DNA of 64,000 bases from Puccinellia tenuiflora (Eukaryota > Streptophyta > Magnoliopsida > Poales > Poaceae). Made by a program: the position numbers and the translations under genes. Numbering within the stretch: the first letter of the stretch is position 1; every line of letters starts with the position of its first letter. The notes under the pieces are model-generated. The model was not told the DNA's origin and ran no database searches. It worked only from the letters and a program-made list of their open reading frames with translations. Location: positions 181,434 to 245,433 of the forward strand of contig QRDG01000479.1 of assembly GCA_012064385.1 (NCBI GenBank), given 5' to 3'. Positions 24,847 through 36,065 of this stretch are shown piece after piece.

Positions 24847-26506
24847 TGATACGTGTCAAACGTATCTATAATTTTTGATTGATCCATGCTTGTTTTGTGT
24901 CATTGTCACATGTTTTAACTACCTTATTATATCATTTTTAGGCTTTTTTATTGGACTGTCTATTGACAAGATGCGCAGTGCCAGTTCCCTATTTTTGTTG
25001 TTTTCTATTTCAGAAAATCTACTTCTGGAAATATTCTCAGAATTGGACGAAACTTTACGGAGATTTTTTATTCGTCAGAAGGAAGACCTGGACCAAAGGG
25101 GAGCTGGAGGGGCCACCCAGGGGCTAGGGGCGACCCCCAGCCGCGGCCCCACCTGGACCCGTGGCTAGGACCCGCCCCTAGTCCTGGTGGGTCCCCTCAG
25201 CCCCCCTCAACGCCTATAAATTCCTAATTGCCCTAATTTTGACGGGGCGGTTATTATTTTCCACGAACTCCACCTGAAGCCGCCGCCACCTCGAAACCTA
25301 ATTCGGGGAGATTCTGAAGCTGTTCCTGGCACGCTGCCGGAGGGGAGATTGATCCCGGAGGGCTCTACATCGCCATGCCTTCCGCCGGGATGATGCGTGA
25401 GTAGTTCCACCTTGGACTACGGGTCCATGGCAGTAGCTAGATGGCTGTCTCTCTCCCTTGTGCTTCATGTTTATGATCTTGTGAGCTGCCTAACATGATC
25501 AAGATCGATTATTGTAATGCCATATGATGTGTTTGGTGGGATTCGATGGATTATGAAGTTATGATCAGATTGTGCTTGGTTCTTATATGTTGATTGGGAA
25601 AAGACCTGCTATGCATGGTGGTAGCTATACACCCTAGCTACACACCCTATGTTGATTTATGTTTTGCATTCTCTCTGATGTGCGTAGTTACTTTGGCCAA
25701 GTGATTGCTTGTATCTCCAAGAGAGAGTATTTATGCTAGATAGTTGGTTCATGCCCCCTTTTGTGCCTGGGCCGAGTGACAGAAACGTCTAAGGACGAGC
25801 GTGTGCTGTTGCGATTAAGGGTAAAACAGCGGTGTTTATATCTACGTGATCATAAATACTGCTTACATCATGCATTGTTCTTAATGCAATTGTCTGTTGC
25901 TTCCAACTTAATACCGCTGGGTGACAGGCTGGATAGCGATCCCACGGTGGACTTTTTAGGCAAAGATGCAGTTGGACTCAACGGTCTTTGTTATTTGTTG
26001 TGATGCCTACATGAATATTACCATGAACTCTTTGGTTTGGCTAGATTAAGTTTGTGTCATAATTTTGTCAATTGCCCAGCTGTAATTTGTTTACCCGTCA
26101 TATGAGTATTTTATTTATTGGAGAGACACCGCTAGTGAACCCATGGCCCCCGGTCCATCTTTTTCCATTGATTACAACACCGTTTACTTGTTTTTCATAT
26201 TCACTTGCTCGCTGGTCCGTTTCCATAATTTCATTCACTACACTATACGTTTAACCGCTTTGTTTTCAGCAGACCGGGGAGATTGACAACCTTCCTGCCG
26301 TTGTGGGCAAAGTATTTGTTTGAGTGTGTGCAGGTCCACGTTCGTCGATGGTTAAGCGCCAGAGATCATTGACGTGCACCTTGTTGTTGATTTCAAAGTC
26401 CTACTGGTTCGATTAAACCTTGGTTCTTCACTGAGGGAAAACTACTACTTGCTACATCCACGCCTTTGCTTGGGGCACTACCCAACTCTACTATCACGAA
26501 TCATCA
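24847..26506 (+). repeat. 3' LTR of the Gypsy-like element
   Basis: 1660 bp from TGATACGT to ATCATCA, complete by comparison with the truncated 5' copy. Confidence 0.8.
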
Positions 26507-28105
26507 CTTCACAAAAAAGGTTGCTTTCGGTACTAAAAGAATTAAAAAAACTTTCAAAACATTTTGGAATATTGCTTTGGCAACATTGTTTACAATGTCA
26601 AAACACATGTTTGTGCCGAATATGGTCACCATATCACAAAGGTAGACATGTATATGCCATGATCTTGGTCATTTGACTTGAAAGCCATTTAACTTCAGAC
26701 AAGGTTGTCCATTTTGTGAACACTTATTTTATAAAATAGTGGTATTACAACTTTATGATTTTCAGCCATACTAGTACACTAAAAAGGAAGATTCCCCCTG
26801 GTTTTACTTTTTTTTTGATGTTTTCTCCATTTATGAGAGTTTTTTTTTCAAAACAGGGCCAAATTTGTCTTTTTGACCAATCATAGCTACGTGTTATCTT
26901 TTCGTACTTTTTTCTTTTCAATCGCCTACAATCGTGATATAATACGTTGTTACGATTTTTATATAATTTTGGGGCCCAACTATAACACACTTGTAGTTCA
27001 AATTCCTTTATGTCTCGGTAAATGCTATTAAACTCATTTAATGAGTGGAATATAGTTAAAAAGCGCAAAAAATCATGATATTCAGGGATTATGCCTCCCA
27101 TATGATATAATTTGTGTGAAAATTGTTAGACATCAATTTTCAATCTTATTTGTGGCACCTACTTTCACAAAAAAGGGTATTTTGGCACTAAAAAATATAG
27201 AAAAAATAAACTTTCAAAATAATCTCGGAAACCTTGCTTTTACAATATTATTTACAATGTCAAAACACATGTTTGTGCCGAGTATGGTCATCATAGCACA
27301 AAGGTAGCCATGGATATGGACTTAACCTTGGTCATTTGGCTTGAAAGCCATGAATCTTCATAGAAGACAAGGTTGTCTAATATTGTGTTATTGCAATTTC
27401 ATGATTTTTAGTTGATACTAGTATAGTACAAAGGAAGACCCCCCCCCCCCCCCGGGTTTTCATTTTTTTGATCTTTGCTCGATTTATGAGATTTTTTTTC
27501 CCGTAAATGGTATTAAACTCATTTGTAGTTAAAAAGCTCGAAACTTCATGATATTCGGGGACTATGCCTCCCATATGATATAGTTTGTGTTAAAATTGTT
27601 ATAAGTCAATTTGCTATCTTATTTTTGGCACCTACTTCACAAAAAGGGTATTTTGCCACTAAAAAATATAAAAAGTAAACTTTAAAAAAATCTTGGAAAC
27701 CTTGCTTTGACAATCTTATTTACAATGTCAAAACACATGTTTGTGCCGAGTATGGTCATCATAGCATAAAGGTAGATCTTTGTCATTTGGCTTGAAAGCC
27801 ATGACAACATAAAGGTTGTCAAATATTGTGATACTGCTCGTTCATGACATTTCCCAACATAAAACCAGACAACATAATTACTACTAATATTCCTCACTGA
27901 TTTCTCTAACATAATTATACATAGAGTGCCCTAAAATGAACTACCACTTGGCCTTGCACTCCACATAATTATACTGTGTGGCTCTTGCTTGCTCCGCGGC
28001 TCTGGCTAGCTCCGCATCGACCACCTAATCGACCATAGTATCCATGAGCTGTTTTTGCTCAGCAGAATGTCTGGCATGCTCCGTGGCTTGATAATCGGCC
28101 CTAGC

Positions 28106-28336
28106 CTATGCCAGAGCTAGGTCAACCACTTGTTCCTCCTCATCGGACTCAAGATCGATGAATGGAATTGGATCGGGGTCGGAAGCAATGGCCCGACAGA
28201 CGGCATAGCTGCCCCTACCACTGCTCGAGCTCGGAGGAGTCCTGCTCGAGCCCCGAGGGGTCCTACTCGAACGAGGCGTGGAGCGGTTGGAGCTGTTGCC
28301 GCGACCGGGAGTGGAGCGGCCACCACCACGAGCCAT
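28106..28336 (-). CDS. Hypothetical Ser/Arg-rich ORF in the MULE
   Basis: ATG at 28336; 76 codons. It begins MARGGGRSTPGRGNSSNRST with SRTPRGSSRTPPSSSS repeats, then DPDPIPFIDLESDEEEQVVD. It lies close to the right TIR on the same strand as the ORF at 19905, so it could be a first exon of a MULE gene. Protein-like Ala/Glu-rich sequence continues beyond the stop toward 28020 in the minus direction, suggesting a mutated stop. No known domain. Confidence 0.35.
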   Translation of the reverse strand: MARGGGRSTPGRGNSSNRSTPRSSRTPRGSSRTPPSSSSGRGSYAVCRAIASDPDPIPFIDLESDEEEQVVDLALA

Positions 28337-28769
28337 GGAAAGATAGGACCGAGGCGTGGGTGGCAAAGGAGAGAAAGAGGAGGTCAGCGGGCGACGTGGG
28401 TGCAATGGGAGATGAAAAGGGCTCCTTTTCTAGGCAGCTGCGTCCGGACCGGCAGTAATGGTGACGCGCCGACAGCCGACAGGGCCGCTAGACTCGGCAT
28501 GCGGCGGCATAGAATAGGCAAGACAGACGGGAAGGCGGCGGAGCAGATGAGCGGCCCGGTCGGCAGCGTAGGCGGCGATGCAGCCTTTTGCCGGCATTGA
28601 AGGGGCGCTAATTTGGGGACGGCGAGCGGCATGCACGCGCACGGGCACAGGTGCATGCACTCTTTCTCCGTGGGTCCCACTTGTAAGCTTTAAGTAGGAC
28701 CAACGGAGCAGGAGCATACGCGCACGGGTGCACGTACTCCGCTGGTCCCACACGTGACATACTTTAGTG

Positions 28770-28925
28770 CAGTAACGGTCAAACAAGGTTGACCGGCCGA
28801 AAACGCACCGTTCGGCTGTCTTTGAGCCTCGAAAGAGCGAAGTGGTGCAAATGCGAGGCTAGCTAAGGAAGTGGGGCTAGAACGGGGAGAACTAAGTGAA
28901 GTGGGGCACGAAAAAAAAAAAACCC
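28770..28925 (-). repeat. MULE right terminal inverted repeat
   Basis: Inverted partner of 18912-19063; contains a run of about 12 A next to the terminus. Confidence 0.85.
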
Positions 28926-28934
28926 TATGAAAAA

Positions 28935-30690
28935 CTGTTGGCCTCTAATAAAGATGGTTTTCTACAGGTTATGTTTTGATTTTCATGTTGGTTTGATTAA
29001 TCTGGAGGGTCCCAATGATTCTCTTATCACTCTTATTCCAAAAGTTCATTCTCCCAAGACACCTAATGATTATGATATTGACCAATACCTTTGTTGAACA
29101 CTGGTTTGAAACTCGTAACAAAAATTCTAGCTAATAGGCTGTAAGGGAGGATTCTTGATATTGTGCATACCAATCAATATGGTTTTATAAAATCAAGATC
29201 AATACAGACTGTCTCGCTTGGTCTTTTGAGTATATTCATCAATGCCAACAAACTAGGAAGGAAATTATAATCCTCAAGCTTGACTTTGAAAAGGCGTTTG
29301 ATATGGTCGAGCACAAATAAATTTAATAAATCATGAGGCTGCTAGGTTTTGATGATAGATGGATTGGTTTGGTGTCAAACATTTTCAACTGTGTCGAAGG
29401 GGGGCCGGCAAGGAGATCCTTTGTCACCTCCTCTTTTATTTGATATTGATGCTGATGTGTTGTAAACAATGGTGAACAATGAGTTCAGACTTGGTCACCT
29501 ATCTGCACCGATTTCAGTTCCTGGTCATGAGTTTCCTATTATACAAGACGCCGATGATACGCTGGTTATCATGGAGGCTTCGTCACTACAGGTTCAGGTT
29601 CTTCAAAAAGAATTGAGCACCTTCTCGACAGCTACGGGTCTGAAGTTTAATCTCAACAAATCTTGCTTAGTGCCAATCAATTGTCATGATCAAACGTGCT
29701 TATGCTCACATCATTGTTAGGCTGCAAACTTGGTCCGTTGCCCTTCACTTACTTAGGGCGACCCATTGGAACTTCTAAGCCATCAGTTCAGGATTTAGCT
29801 CCTCTTGTCAGTATGTGAGAGAAGGACATATGAATGCATGTTCATGTTTTCTCACTCAAGCTGGGAGGATCTTCTATATTAATGTGGTTTTATCCGCCTT
29901 GATAACATATTACATGTGTTCCATGAAGTTGCAGACAATTATTAAAACTATTGATAGAGGGAGAAGACACTATGTTTGGAATAACGCAGATAAATACAGG
30001 GTTTAGTCACTTACGGCATGGGAGCTCGTTTGCAAACTGAAAGAAAAAGGAGGGCTAGGAATAATAAATTTAGAGTTGCAAACAACAAATTAGATGTTCC
30101 ATAGGTGGATTTAGTGTGGTTTTCACACTATGACGCCAAGGTTCCGCATGCAACAAAAAAAAGTTGACAGTTTCCGGTGGAGAGACATCTGGTCTCTTAG
30201 CACTTCAGATGAGTGTCAAAATGTATTTTTGGCAATGGCTCAACTATTTTGTTTTGGAAGGACAAATGGTCAGATCTTGGACTACTTGGTGAAGTATTCC
30301 CCAGGCTGTTCTCTTTTGTATTGGATAGTGATATCTCTCTCCAAAAGGTTTTCCAGCAGCATGATGATTTGAGCACTTTATTTTATTTGCCATAGTCAGA
30401 ACAAGCATTTGAAGAGCTACAGAGTGTCACATATATGCTCGCAAGTGTCAGTCAAGATGGAAATCGGTTGGAACAGAATGATTCATGGTATTACAGATCC
30501 AACTGTGGAATTTATTCGTCTGCGAATTATTATCAGCTGATGTTCAAGAGTGGAACCAATTTTCCCAAAGATTTGGAAATGCAAATGCATCCCAAAACTG
30601 AAAGTTTTCACATGGCTTTTTACTAATGGATCGGTTAAACACTCTAGATATGATGATCCGAAGGCAGTTGCAAATTGATTCTGGACCAAA
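28935..30690 (+). pseudogene. LINE ORF2, reverse transcriptase and C-terminal part
   Basis: RT motifs appear in several frames. The catalytic box near 29545-29565 reads DADDTL where YADDTL is expected, a Tyr-to-Asp change that would inactivate the enzyme. Later blocks (FNLNKS, and a Trp/Lys-rich zf-RVT-like tail) follow. Many stops and frameshifts; dead. Confidence 0.8.
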
Positions 30691-31190
30691 ATGTGTTCTA
30701 TGTAATTAGGGTTTATTGGAAACCAGAGATCATTTGTTTATTGATTGTTCTTTTGCAAAGAGATGTTGGGATTTCTGCAAGATCACCTGATTATCGGGAG
30801 AGTCCATGAGTGATATTTTTATGAAAACAAAGAGAAATTTCCAAGGGCAAACTTCTTAGAAATAACCATTTGTGCAGCATGGAACATTTGGAGAGAGAGA
30901 GAAATGGTTTCATTTATTATGAGAAGAGGCCAAGTTTTGCAACCAGGAAGGTGAGGTTCTTGGGGGACTTGCATATCACATGTTAGCGTATCAAAAAAAG
31001 CAAATTAGAAACCTTCAAAGCTTGGATTGCCTTTTTAGTTTAGCCTTAAGTCTCTTTCTTTCTGTTTAAGGTTGATCCTCTCAGCTTTTTTCTTGTAATT
31101 ATGGCTCAGTGACACATCTTTTGTAATTTATTTTATATAATTATAAAATTTACCGGGGGGGCCTCCCGGCCCCTACGGTTTTGCTGGTAA

Positions 31191-32000
31191 GAAAAAGATG
31201 AGGTGGTGGCCCGCAGATCGGGTTTGCGATGAAAATCCCAAGAGACATATTATTGGACTCATCATCATCGGTGCACATGTGACGAACCGTTCATGAAGGA
31301 TTTGCCTAAGAGTTGTTTTCCATTTGATGCGGTCTCTTGTTATAGGGTTTGTGCTAGGTTCATAGAGATATTGTCGTGAGGCAGACGGTATCGGTCTTTT
31401 AGGAGACTTGTCCGCATGCTTGTGTCATGTGCATAGACCGATGCAGAGGCCTGGGGTATTCCTTTTCTTCTCGAAGAAACCCTATATCCATTTATGGAGT
31501 TAAATTATACTATAATAATATTAAATTTTCTACCATCTGTAATGAGAAGAAAATGGAAAATTCTTAATCTAATTCACATAGTTTTCTCGAGTACTCTACA
31601 TGGTGCTGGTACCTATGTATATGTTTAAGTATGTATTCCTCTACTACTACTTTACTTCTGATCCCCATCCTTTTAAACCCGTAGTTCTTCTGCCCTGATG
31701 TGTGTACATGATGATATGCTAGCTTGATCTGGATTGTCTCTCATGGGCATCTTGTTTTTTGAGATTGTTCTAACATGGAAATGTGATAAGAATAAAGATT
31801 AACCCTGAAACCAGTTGATGATTTCGATATACTCTTCCTCTGGTTGATTAACTCCAAAACTGTATATATAAGCTACTATATGTTGATTCCCCGGAATCAG
31901 TACACATATATATATACACGTAACACGTCCATCTACCAGTCTACCAATATTTGCATATGCATCCATGCATTGTGATTGAGTAAGCGATCACCACCGCTGC
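31191..32000. other. Flank of LINE and 3' flank of NPF gene
   Basis: 31191-31490 looks like retroelement-derived sequence without a usable ORF. 31500-32015 is AT-rich and probably includes the 3' UTR of the minus-strand NPF gene. Nothing else recognised. Confidence 0.35.
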
Positions 32001-32015
32001 ATGGCCGAAACTGAA

Positions 32016-35000
32016 CTAAACGGGCGCCGCATTCGCGGAAGCCTTCTCGTGGAGATCGACGTCTCCGGCGTCGTCGTCCGACTTCTTGAACCGGTACCAC
32101 CGCGCGCACGCCACGAAGTACACCAGGTTCACTGCTGCCATGGCGGCCGTGACGAGGTAGAACAGGTCCACCCTCCCCTCGTCCAGGTCCTGCGCCAGCC
32201 AGCTCGTGGTCCGGTGCACCACCGTCACCATTAGCCCACTCGCGTAGCTGGCAAGCGCGAGCCCAAGGAAGAAGAGCGCCCCGGCGACGCTCCGCATGTT
32301 CTCCGGGAACTGCCGGTAGTAAAACTCGGTCTGCCCGATGCTAGCGAACGCCTCAGCAAAGCCTGACACCACCTGCTGCGGCACCAGCCAGAAGCACGAC
32401 ATCGGCGCCGATCTCCGCCGCCGTTCGCGCTCCACCGCCGCCGCCACAACCATCGTGACTACGGATAGAACGAGGCCGATACCGATGCGCTGGAGCAGAC
32501 TGATCCCGCCCTCGCGCCCCGTGACACGCCGGAGCGCCGGCACCAGCAGTCGGTCGTACAACGGGATCCAGAGCGTGAGGGTGAGCATGTTGAAGACGAC
32601 GAAGGAGCCCTGCGGGATCTGGAAGCCGGATTTTCCGAGGTGACGGTCGGTCTGCGCTGCCTGGAGAACGGTGTAGGTGCCGAGCTGGGTGAGCACCAGG
32701 AAGTAGACGATCCCCGACGACCACACCGGGATGATGCGCACGAGACACTTCACCTCCTCCACCTGCTGCAATGTGCACAACCGCCACGGGTGCGCCGACA
32801 TCTTCCCATCGGCGTGGAGCGCGTCCTCGGGGGCCTGCACGGCCGCCCTGTCGAGGCATGTGAACTGGTCCGTGTAGGCCAGCTTGGATACAAGCTTGCT
32901 CCGATGCGGCGGGTCGAACAACTGCGAGGATGCGTTGGGTAACGGGATGCGGCGCTTGCGGGCGGCGGCGACGAGGACCTGAGCAAAGCTGGTTAAGGGG
33001 CTTCCCTCGGGCCGGACACGGACGTAGAGGCGTGTGCCCATGAAGAAGACGACACAGGAGGCGCCCATGAGCGCGGCGGGCACGGCGAGGCCGAGAGCCC
33101 AGTTGACGTTGCTCTGGAGGTAGATGATGACGGTGGCAGAGAGCATCATGGCGATGGTGAACGTGAAGTAGTACCAGTTGAAGAAGCTGGCGATGCCGCG
33201 ACGGCCGTCGGCGGTGCGCGGGTCAAACTGATCTGCGCCAAAGGCCAAGTTACATGGTCGGATCCCGCCGGCGCCTACGACGAGGAAGAAGAAGGAGGCG
33301 AGGAGCGCCGCCAGCTGGCCTCCCGAGGGCCCTTGGCATTGCTCGCCTCCTGCTTTGGAGGTGTTGCAGGTGGGAGGGTGGAGGGAGTGGATGGCGGCGG
33401 TGAGGGTGAGGATGACCATGCCGATGAAGGAGGAAATGGTGGCGGCGGCAAGGGTGGTGTAGCGTCCGAGGTAGGTGTCGCTTACGAAGGCGCCGGCGAC
33501 GGTGGCCATGTTACTGGTGCCGGAGAAGACGTTGAGGAGGGTGGCCGCGCTCACGCTCTGCATGTGGTACACCGTCGTTAGGTACACCAACATGTTGGAC
33601 AGTGTCCCGATCGTCCCAAGCTTCTCGAATGTCTCGTTTCCTACACCAACAAAATCATTTCAGTTCATTGTTACTAATTGCTCACGGTCATTTCAATTCA
33701 ATTCTTGTAACTACCTGGATTCCAAAATTAAATCCGGAAATGAACAGTTTTTGCCAGATTCAGTTGCCGTTTACCAAACTTATGCAAAGGTTATTCTTCG
33801 AACGACAAAACATAACTACAATCAGAGATCATAACTAAAATAATGACCCAAACTATATATGTTACTTTATGTATCTGGTGGACGTTGCTAACTTGCTATG
33901 AAGGGTTGGAATTGCTCTACTGTTTGCAGACTGGGTTTATACACGTTTGGACCATCAGTTGATCGTGGAGCGTAATTAAAATGTCTTTGATTATGTGAGA
34001 ACTACATCCCTAAACAAATACAATATGTGATAACTTCTCCAAATTTTACAAAGTATTTGACAAAGTAATTTTTTAACAAGTCATATGAAGTAATATAATT
34101 AAAATTAAAAATACTACCGATATTGATATACCCGCTAGCATATACTCGTAGTAAACATATACAATTCCTATTGAGTATACAATATTAGTACCTTTGTTCC
34201 AAAAAATACCTGAATTCCTCAAATTGGTATGATCAAACTTATATATGTTTTTCCATTAAATAATGTGAAAATATTTAAATTTGTTAGATAAAAATATAAA
34301 ATTGGGTTATTTCACATATTTTGGCTTTGCAGTTTCTTACAAAGTTTAAGTGACAGATTTACTCGTTACAACCATGCAGAATCGGTTTTGGTACCCAGCT
34401 GGGAGTAAGACAGAAAATAGAAGACCCAAAACCCAAAGTCACCGTTGCGAAAGAAGATTTAAAAAAGTGTAAGTTGCAACCATGGAAAGTTTTTTTTATC
34501 TAATAAAGGAGATTAGACCACCACGCAAATGAATACAAAGATGCTGCGCAAGGAGAAAACGGAGGAGCAAACCAAAATTGTTGGCAATGGTGAGTAGTCT
34601 TAGACACGTAGTTTGTAGATATTTTTTGATTAATGGAAGAGCAACTCTCCCGGGCCTCTACCTTCTAGATAATTTAACATGGCCCTTTTCGGTAAATGCA
34701 AAATCTAGTTTCGTAGACTCTGATATACTATGTTGTGTTGCTATGCCTAAAAAGGATGCTTCCAACTTTGTGAAAAAAATAAAATAGGAGAAGGATAATT
34801 GCACTATTGGAGCAGTGGTAAAAAACGAGCAGGCCATACATGGCATGGTTACGTAGCTGCTTTTCTAGACTTGGATGCAAGCCACACACGCATGGCCTCC
34901 TTTCCTTTTTTTTTTTTTTTTGAATGGTCACGCACGCACATGTCCTGCTGATTTGGGTAGATTTATGGGCTGGCTACTACTCATCGTCGTAGAGAAGCAA

Positions 35001-35526
35001 GACCTTTGGGGACATGACATGTCACGGCACGGCATATGGCATGCGTATGCAGGCAACTAACTGAATTTTTGTCACATCTGCTCTACTCTGCCTTTACTCT
35101 TTTCTTTTCCGGTTCGTCCGATAGGCCACTTGTACAGTTTGTTCACATCCGGTTGAAGGAAAACAAAAACAATAGCGATTCGCAGGAGCAGACTGAACAT
35201 GCATGATGGATATTGCTATCCAGATTACTGCTTCTGTAATTGATTTGGGTCGTGTGCATTGATTTTCAGTCGACGACATGTGTGCATGGTAGTTGCGAGA
35301 GAGAGTAAAGAGAGGCAGGAGGTAGAGCTGGGGATGGTGATCACTCACCTATGACATATGGCATGGCCTTCCATCCGCGGTGGTTCTGGACGGGCTCGCC
35401 GGCGTCCTCCGACGACGACAACTCAGCCTCTTCCTCCGAGAAAGCATTCACCGTCTTCATCTCCATGCTGGCCTCGCGCTCCTGCTCCTCCTCCTGCTGA
35501 GGCTTGGCGGCGTCCATCTCCTCCAT
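32016..35526 (-). CDS. NPF: NRT1/PTR family (NPF2-like) transporter
   Basis: Two exons, 35349-35526 and 32016-33640, separated by a 1708-bp GT..AG intron. They join within a Gly codon to a 600-residue open frame, the normal length for the family. These are proton-coupled MFS carriers of nitrate, peptides, hormones or glucosides at the plasma membrane or tonoplast. Seen: acidic N-terminus, HRGWKAMPYVIG, the ExxE(K/R) proton-coupling motif in NETFEKLG, NMLVYLTTVY, DTYLGRYTTL, GIRPCNLAFGADQFDP, FNWYYFTFT, the long central loop, IPVWSSGIVYF, and IPLYDRLLVP in the C-terminal half. The GWKAMPYVIGNETFEKLG block and overall pattern suggest subfamily NPF2; the substrate cannot be told from sequence. 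No lesion seen. A TATA box lies upstream and a MITE sits in the promoter. Confidence 0.92.
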
Positions 35527-35601
35527 TGCACCAGCTAGCTAAGCAGCCACTCACATAAGACTGAAACTAGTGTGGGAAGCAGAGGAGAAGAAGGCAGGGT
35601 G

Positions 35602-35609
35602 TATAAATA
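35602..35609 (-). promoter_or_regulatory. TATA box of the NPF gene
   Basis: Minus-strand TATTTATA, 76 bp upstream of the start codon and between the MITE and the gene. Position fits a plant core promoter. Confidence 0.5.
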
Positions 35610-35661
35610 AGCCTGTACGCCAGGCCAGAATATACGGGGTCTTGCTTCCAGGATACTTAGC

Positions 35662-36065
35662 AGGGCTCCTTTGATTCTAAGGGTAGGAATACCAAAGGAA
35701 TAGGATTTGTAAAGGAATCGGTTGCCCTGTCACAACGGTTCCTATGGTCACAGGAATTCACATAAATGCTTGTTTGATTGCAACGTAGGAACTAGCACAG
35801 GAACTCATGAGAAGATGCACGAAGCGGTGCTTTTTGGCGCGAGCGGGGCTTGCCGGGCGCGCGTGCGCGCTTTTCTTTGCGCCAGGAATTTTTCCAGCGG
35901 TCGGACCTCATGCTCCGTTTCCTGTGAAAAGGTACTACCGATTTCCTACGGGATCGATTCCTATGGGATACAATCCCACAAATCAAACGTGTTGTAAAGG
36001 AAAAAATCCACAGGAACTAATTCCTATACAAATCCTGTGGAATTCCTTAGAATCAAAGGAGCCCT
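35662..36065. mobile_element. hAT-like MITE in the NPF promoter
   Basis: 404 bp with near-perfect terminal inverted repeats AGGGCTCCTTTGATTCTAAG, continuing with GGAAT-rich inverted similarity inward (AGGAATAGGATTTGTA against TACAAATCCTGTGGAATTCC). The AGGGCTCCTTTG end is typical of grass hAT-type MITEs. I could not find a matching 8-bp target duplication. Confidence 0.7.

Larger units (their letters stand above)
20758..26506 (+). mobile_element. Gypsy-like non-autonomous LTR retrotransposon nested in the MULE
   Basis: 5' LTR starts 20758 (TGATACGTTTCAAACG), 3' LTR 24847-26506. The 3' LTR is preceded by a polypurine tract (AGCTTGGGGATAC), giving + orientation. Target duplication is CTCCA (20753-20757) versus CTTCA (26507-26511), one mismatch; sister tandem units of the MULE read CTTCA here, so the left copy mutated. 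The interior has only a gag-like ORF and long non-coding sequence; no protease, RT or integrase was seen. Assignment to Gypsy rests on the recalled TGATACGT LTR type of Triticeae. Confidence 0.8.
20524..27856 (+). repeat. Three tandem ~450-650 bp units inside the MULE, the first split by the Gypsy element
   Basis: Each unit starts ATACTAGTA(C/T)A. Units are 20524-20757 continuing at 26512-26767, then 26768-27414 and 27415-about 27856. All share an oligo-C/T stretch, ATTATGCCTCCCATATGATA, GGCACCTACTTCACAAAAA-like sequence, and ATGTCAAAACACATGTTTGT followed by TGCCGA. Unit 2 carries extra sequence around 26850-27000. Confidence 0.8.
18912..28925. mobile_element. 10-kb Mutator-like element (MULE) inserted in the LINE
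   Basis: A perfect 9-bp target duplication TATGAAAAA (18903-18911 and 28926-28934) flanks long terminal inverted repeats. The left end starts GGGGTTTTTATTTTACTG; the right end on the minus strand starts GGGTTTTTT. TIR similarity runs through CCACTTCGCTCTTTCGAGG to GTTTGACCGTTACT, about 150 bp. A 9-bp duplication plus long TIRs is the Mutator signature. No MURA transposase was recognised. Contents: two minus-strand ORFs, tandem units and a nested Gypsy-like element. Without the Gypsy the element is about 4.3 kb. Confidence 0.9.
18399..31190 (+). mobile_element. L1-type LINE, split by a MULE
   Basis: Left part 18399-18911 and right part 28935-about 31190. The left part has the pre-RT block (TEWNFRKIIKDRY, DKITSFFHAMAT). 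The right part has RT blocks (SLITLIPKVHSPKTPNDY, NQYGFIKSRSIQTVS, LKLDFEKAFDMV) and a zf-RVT-like C-terminus near 30590-30780. Removing 18912-28934 rejoins FNGMFMK to KNCWPLIK in frame, which shows the two parts are one element. The 3' end has an AT-rich tail and an ACCGGGGGGG box. The 5' part is missing at the Helitron border. Confidence 0.85.

Noticed and set aside
32353..32859. Long alternate frames opposite the NPF coding exon (also 32001-32942 + strand)
   Set aside because: Shadows caused by GC-rich third positions of the NPF exon.
34188..34330. Stowaway-like MITE in the NPF intron
   Set aside because: Only a vague resemblance at one end (TTGTTCCAAAAAATACCTG); no matching inverted terminus or TA duplication.
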